Shown piece by piece: positions 22,340 to 25,739 of a stretch of 25,739 nt of DNA. The notes under the pieces were generated by a model that was given only the letters and a program-made list of their open reading frames with translations, ran no database searches and was not told the DNA's origin. A program made the translations under genes and the position numbers. The stretch covers positions 1-25,739 of the forward strand of contig JAIRLE010000021.1 of assembly GCA_031259605.1 (NCBI GenBank), given 5' to 3'. This DNA comes from Zoogloeaceae bacterium (GTDB taxonomy: Bacteria; Pseudomonadota; Gammaproteobacteria; Burkholderiales; Rhodocyclaceae). How positions within the stretch are numbered: the first letter of the stretch is position 1; every line of letters begins with the position of its first letter.

Positions 22340-23083
22340 TCAATGTGTGTCGGCATCCGCATCCGCTTCCGCCTCATCCGCATAGGCGTCGACGTCATCC
22401 GTTGCGGCGGCGCGGTTTTGCAGGTAGGCGTCACGCAGATAGGCGTAAGGATCAAGGGAAGCGTCATCCAGCAAACGATCCATGGGCAGCAACAGGGCGC
22501 GCTGGCGGATCAGGCTGGTGGCGACCAGCGAATTGCGCAAGGCCGGACGGTCTTTTACATGACGCCAGAGCGGATAGACGCTCTGATCCACCGACCAACC
22601 CGCCAGATCGCGCGGCGTGTTCGGTCCCAAAAGCGGCAGGAAAAGATAGGGGCCGGATGGCGCACCCCAGTGCGCCAGCGTCTGGGCAAAACCTTCATTA
22701 CCCGCTTCCAGACCCATTTCGCTGGCGACATCGAAAAGACCGAAAATCCCCAGCGTGGAATTGACCAGGAGCCGCGCCAGACCGGTCGCGCCCGCCTCGC
22801 CCTTGCCTTGCAGCAAGGCGTTGCCGCTCCGTCCCGCGTCACGCAGGTTATCGAAGAAATTGCCGACGCTCATCTTGGCGGGCAGCGGTACAGCAAGGTC
22901 ATACCCTTTGGCCAACGGTCTCATGACTACGGAATCGACTTCCCGGTGCACGGAAAACATGGCGCGATTGAATCCTTCGTATGGATCTGCCGCTATCGGC
23001 GCGCGCTGCGCCTGGCTCGCGCAGCCGCCCATCAGGAGTATCCATGACGACGCAATCGCGCAGAGAAAATGAATGGGTTTCAT
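22340..23083 (-). CDS. mlaA: MlaA (VacJ) outer-membrane lipoprotein
   Basis: A 247-residue lipoprotein that, with an outer-membrane porin, removes phospholipids from the outer leaflet of the outer membrane. The signal peptide ends at a lipobox-like LMGGC (Cys21). DPYEGFNRAMFSVHREVD, GNFFDNLRDAGRSGNALLQG and the NSTLGIFGLFDVASEMGL block are VacJ hallmarks. The C-terminal tail is a low-complexity acidic stretch rich in Asp, Ala and Glu, encoded by imperfect hexamer repeats near 22350-22385. It overlaps the mlaD stop by 4 bp (ATGA). In E. coli mlaA lies outside the mla operon; here it sits between mlaD and mlaC. Confidence 0.94.
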   Translation of the reverse strand: MKPIHFLCAIASSWILLMGGCASQAQRAPIAADPYEGFNRAMFSVHREVDSVVMRPLAKGYDLAVPLPAKMSVGNFFDNLRDAGRSGNALLQGKGEAGATGLARLLVNSTLGIFGLFDVASEMGLEAGNEGFAQTLAHWGAPSGPYLFLPLLGPNTPRDLAGWSVDQSVYPLWRHVKDRPALRNSLVATSLIRQRALLLPMDRLLDDASLDPYAYLRDAYLQNRAAATDDVDAYADEAEADADADTH

Positions 23084-23553
23084 GGCGTATCCTGCCCTTC
23101 CGCCGCCTTGTTGAAGAGGAATTGACCGACCAGTTGTTCCAGCACCACGGCGGACTGGGTTTTCTTGATGTTGCCGCCGTCCGCGAGGCGCTTTTCCGCG
23201 TCACTGCCCGCTTCCAGGCCGACATACTGGTCGCCCAGCAGGCCCGACGTATAGATGGCGGCAAAGCTGTCCGCCGGGAAAACATAATGGCTGTCGATAC
23301 GCATTTCCACCAGCGCCTCGTAGGTTTCGGCATCCAGGCGGATGTCCGTCACTCTTCCCACCAACACGCCCGCGCTGCGTACCGGCGACTTGGCCTTGAG
23401 ACCGCCGATGTTGTCGAAGCGCGCGCTCACGGTATAGGCGTTTTTCTGGTCAATGCCGGAAAAGCTGCTCACCTTGAGCGACAAAAACAACAGCGCGCCA
23501 ATACCGATGGCAACAAAGAAACCGACCCAGAGATCGAGAACGGAGCGTTTCAT
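23080..23553 (-). CDS. mlaD: MlaD, MCE-domain lipid transport protein
   Basis: A 157-residue inner-membrane-anchored protein with one N-terminal helix (about 9-28) and a single MCE domain (about 38-117) that forms a hexameric ring over MlaE in the periplasm. MCE features: ARFDNIGGLKAKSPVRSAGV, then VGRVTDIRLD, and the TSGLLGDQYVGLEAG block. The C-terminal stretch ending in QLVGQFLFN matches the helix that closes the MlaD pore. It overlaps mlaE by 4 bp and mlaA by 4 bp. Confidence 0.95.
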   Translation of the reverse strand: MKRSVLDLWVGFFVAIGIGALLFLSLKVSSFSGIDQKNAYTVSARFDNIGGLKAKSPVRSAGVLVGRVTDIRLDAETYEALVEMRIDSHYVFPADSFAAIYTSGLLGDQYVGLEAGSDAEKRLADGGNIKKTQSAVVLEQLVGQFLFNKAAEGQDTP

Positions 23554-24344
23554 GGCATTCCTCTGAACATGAAAGAAGTCAAAACAAAATCCAGCGCCAG
23601 GATGGCAAGCGCCGAAGTGACCACGGTGCGGGTAATGGCGCGCGAGACGCCTTCCGCCGTGGGTTCCGAATCGTAACCTTCAAAAACGGCAATGAGCGAT
23701 ACCGCCACGCCAAAAATAACGCTCTTGAAAACGCCATTCCAGACATCATAACGAAAATCCACTGAAGCCTGCATGGATGACCAGAACGCGCCATCATCAA
23801 CGCCGAGGAAGACCACGCCGATCAGCCAGCCGCCCAGAATGCCCATGCTGGAAAAGAGCATTGCCAGAATCGGCATGGAAATGACGCCGCCCCAGAAACG
23901 CGGCGCGACCACGCGCGCCACCGGATCAACCGCCATCATGTCCATCGCCTTCAGCTGCTCGGTGGCCTTCATCAGGCCGATTTCGGCGGTGATGGCGGAC
24001 CCGGCGCGCGAAGCGAAAAGCAAAGCCGCCACCACCGGCCCCAACTCACGCAACAGCGACAGGGCCACCATCGTTCCCAGCGCCTGCGCCGAACCGTAAC
24101 GCTGCAATATCTCGTAGCCCTGCAAGCCCAGCACCAGTCCGACAAACAGACCGGAAACCAGGATGATGATCAAGGACAACACGCCCGCGAACCAGATTTC
24201 CCGCAAGAGCAAGGGAAAACGCAGCAGCGCCGCGCCGGATTTCAGCAGCACCGCCAGGAAGAAACGGCTGGCGCGCCCCAGTCGCCAGACGCGATTAACC
24301 ACCTGCCCGCCCAGGAAACGCAGCAAATCCACTACCCTAGACAT
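23550..24344 (-). CDS. mlaE: MlaE, ABC-transporter permease of the Mla system
   Basis: A 264-residue inner-membrane permease of the MlaE/YrbE family. It has an N-terminal amphipathic segment and about five membrane helices. The conserved family block RELGPVVAALLFASRAGSAI is present, as is EIGLMKATEQLKAMDMM, the coupling helix that meets MlaF. The frame is open upstream to 24545, but that part lies inside mlaF; ATG 24344 matches the family start and overlaps the mlaF stop by 8 bp. Confidence 0.95.
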   Translation of the reverse strand: MSRVVDLLRFLGGQVVNRVWRLGRASRFFLAVLLKSGAALLRFPLLLREIWFAGVLSLIIILVSGLFVGLVLGLQGYEILQRYGSAQALGTMVALSLLRELGPVVAALLFASRAGSAITAEIGLMKATEQLKAMDMMAVDPVARVVAPRFWGGVISMPILAMLFSSMGILGGWLIGVVFLGVDDGAFWSSMQASVDFRYDVWNGVFKSVIFGVAVSLIAVFEGYDSEPTAEGVSRAITRTVVTSALAILALDFVLTSFMFRGMP

Positions 24345-25149
24345 GCGCCGCTCCCAGGAACTCCGCCGCCATATCCGGCGCGGGGACATGATAAGGTACC
24401 GGCCCGTCCGCTTTCGCCGCGATGAACTGATGCACGAACGGATCCGCGGAAGCGCGCACTTCCTCCGGCGTGCCTTCCGCCGCCACCCGGCCTTCGGAAA
24501 TGAAATAAATGTAATCCACCATCCGCAGAGATTCCTGAACGTCATGCGTCACCATGATGGAAGTCGCGCCCAGCGCGTCATTCAGCCGCCGGATCAACTG
24601 TCCGATCACGCCCAGGGAAATCGGATCCAGGCCGGTGAAGGGTTCGTCATACATGATCAGCGCCGGGTCCAGCGCCACCGCCCGCGCCAGCGCCACGCGC
24701 CGCGCCATGCCGCCGGAAAGCGCATTGGGCATCAAATCCCGCGCCCCGCGCAACCCCACGGCCTGCAACTTCATCAGGGTCAGGTCGCGGATCATCTCTT
24801 CCGGCAGATCCGTATGTTCGCGCAGGGGAAACGCCACGTTGTCGAATACCGAAAGATCGGTAAACAGCGCGCCGAACTGGAACAACATGCCCATGCGCCG
24901 CCGAAAGGCGTAAAGACGGGCGTGGCTCATTGCGCTGATCGCCTCATTCGCCACCCGCACACTGCCCGCCGTGGGCCGCAACTGGCCGCCGATCAGCCGC
25001 AACAGGGTGGTCTTGCCACAGCCCGAACCGCCCATGATGGCCACCACCCGCCCTTTGGGAATCCGCATGTCGATCCCCTGCAAAACCGGCCGACCGTCAT
25101 AATCGAAGCACAGGTTCTCGATGTGTACCAGAAAATTATCGTTGGACAT
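24337..25149 (-). CDS. mlaF: MlaF, ATPase of the Mla phospholipid ABC transporter
   Basis: A 270-residue cytoplasmic ABC ATPase, first gene of the operon. Walker A is GGSGCGKTT, the Q-loop is in MLFQFGALF, the signature is LSGGMARRVALARA, Walker B is ALIMYDEP and the switch His is in MVTHDV. The LFQFGALFTDLSVFDNVAFP stretch is typical of MlaF/MKL-type ATPases. No strong ribosome-binding site is seen. A TAGAAT -10-like box lies at 25194-25189 on the minus strand, which would give a leader of about 33 nt. Confidence 0.96.
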   Translation of the reverse strand: MSNDNFLVHIENLCFDYDGRPVLQGIDMRIPKGRVVAIMGGSGCGKTTLLRLIGGQLRPTAGSVRVANEAISAMSHARLYAFRRRMGMLFQFGALFTDLSVFDNVAFPLREHTDLPEEMIRDLTLMKLQAVGLRGARDLMPNALSGGMARRVALARAVALDPALIMYDEPFTGLDPISLGVIGQLIRRLNDALGATSIMVTHDVQESLRMVDYIYFISEGRVAAEGTPEEVRASADPFVHQFIAAKADGPVPYHVPAPDMAAEFLGAAHV

Positions 25150-25341
25150 GAAAGCGTAAGACTACTGCACAAAATCACAAAGGCGCAGATTCTAACATGG
25201 CTCTTCCGGGCGGCGCGGCACGCATTTCAGGTGGATTCAGGACAATCGCAAAAATTCCCCGGCGCTCCTGGCGACAGGGCGACTGTTACGAGTTTTTGAA
25301 TCTGTCTCCTTTGCTGATTTTCAAATTGTCCGTTTTTTCAT

Positions 25342-25392
25342 GCCGAATGCCAATTGCCGGAGAGCGTAGCCCGCAGGCGATTGGCATTCGGC
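25342..25392. repeat. Palindrome between the transposase fragment and mlaF
   Basis: GCCGAATGCCAAT (25342-25354) and ATTGGCATTCGGC (25380-25392) are perfect 13-bp inverted copies; in RNA the stem could extend inward by four pairs including one G-U. It lies about 17 bp after the transposase stop and could be its terminator or part of the insertion-sequence end. Nothing else is recognised in 25150-25341 apart from a possible mlaF -10 box. Confidence 0.75.
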
Positions 25393-25408
25393 GGCGGACG
25401 CCGATGTC

Positions 25409-25739
25409 TCATGCAATTTTTCGGATTCCGTTCGTCTCTTCCGTCGCCCTCGCCTCCTTTCCTTCCGCCGTGCAGTCAGGGAGCTTCCTCTGCCCATGGA
25501 AGACCGCCATGCGTCCATCCGGGTAACGATGCGCTTCCACCTTCGTCTTCACGTAATGGCAACGATGTCTGTTTGCCGGAAGTTGCAGGGTTCGCTTCTC
25601 GAACTTCACACAATTGTCCGATCCCACCGTCCGCTCATGGCGTTCGCACAGGGTATCCGCCAGATCGTCGCCGACCCATGCCACGAAGGCGCTTCCTTCT
25701 TCCTCCGCCAGGAACATCGAATACACTTCCCCCGCGGCA
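25409..25739 (-). CDS. Transposase C-terminal part (ISNCY-like), cut by window edge
   Basis: The frame is open to the right edge, so only the last 110 or so residues are seen. The stretch DTLCERHERTVGSDNCVKFE, then QLPANRHRCHYVKTKVEAHRYPDG and FHGQRKL, has the look of the C-terminal beta-rich region following the integrase-core (DDE) domain of ISNCY-type transposases. The first ATG in the visible part (25726) is internal. Whether the rest of the gene is intact cannot be judged here. It is on the same strand as the mla operon and ends about 260 bp upstream of it. Confidence 0.72.
   Translation of the reverse strand, partial: AAGEVYSMFLAEEEGSAFVAWVGDDLADTLCERHERTVGSDNCVKFEKRTLQLPANRHRCHYVKTKVEAHRYPDGRMAVFHGQRKLPDCTAEGKEARATEETNGIRKIA

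Noticed and set aside
24163..25299. 378-codon plus-strand frame opposite mlaE and mlaF
   Set aside because: It is the complement of two certain ABC-transporter genes, and its product is compositionally biased to Arg, His and Gln.

Overview
The window looks like chromosomal DNA of a GC-rich betaproteobacterium. The evidence is gene content and order: a cold-shock gene divergent from clpS-clpA, an asd-fimV-(CbiQ-like)-truA cluster, an Mla lipid-transport operon near murA, and protein sequences resembling Rhodocyclales/Nitrosomonadales versions. I cannot name the genus. No tRNA, rRNA, CRISPR array or prophage was seen.

Layout, left to right: (1) the 3' part of dnaQ (+), a csp cold-shock gene (-), then clpS-clpA (+). 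(2) An envelope pair on the minus strand, a GT4 glycosyltransferase and cptA (LPS-core phosphoethanolamine transferase), joined by a 4-bp overlap. (3) dsbC and an aldo/keto reductase (+). (4) A minus-strand block read as asd, then a short fimV-like gene, fimV, a CbiQ/EcfT-like membrane protein and truA. (5) alkB (+) converging on a SpoIIAA-like gene, followed by murA (both -). (6) A Cys-rich Sel1-repeat protein (+). (7) A minus-strand operon mlaF-mlaE-mlaD-mlaA(vacJ)-mlaC-mlaB whose last gene encodes a ClpX-like ATPase. (8) A transposase fragment running off the right edge.

Most genes are housekeeping or envelope functions. ClpS and ClpA form the N-end-rule adaptor and unfoldase. The Mla genes form a retrograde phospholipid transport system. 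MurA starts peptidoglycan precursor synthesis, while the glycosyltransferase and CptA are likely to modify surface glycolipid or LPS. FimV and its shorter neighbour are LysM-containing polar or pilus-assembly proteins. Tight overlaps (ATGA or GTGA) suggest translational coupling in the cptA, fimV, truA and mla operons.

The least ordinary parts are these. A ClpX paralogue lacks the zinc-binding domain, has no RKH loop and carries Tyr-Gly-Tyr where ClpX has the ClpP-docking Ile-Gly-Phe; it sits at the end of the mla operon. Several families of dispersed palindromic non-coding repeats occur, including one 66-bp unit present as direct copies on both sides of the asd-fimV-truA block. fimV is tandemly duplicated with a truncated partner. 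A 7-bp tandem repeat extends the C-terminus of DnaQ.
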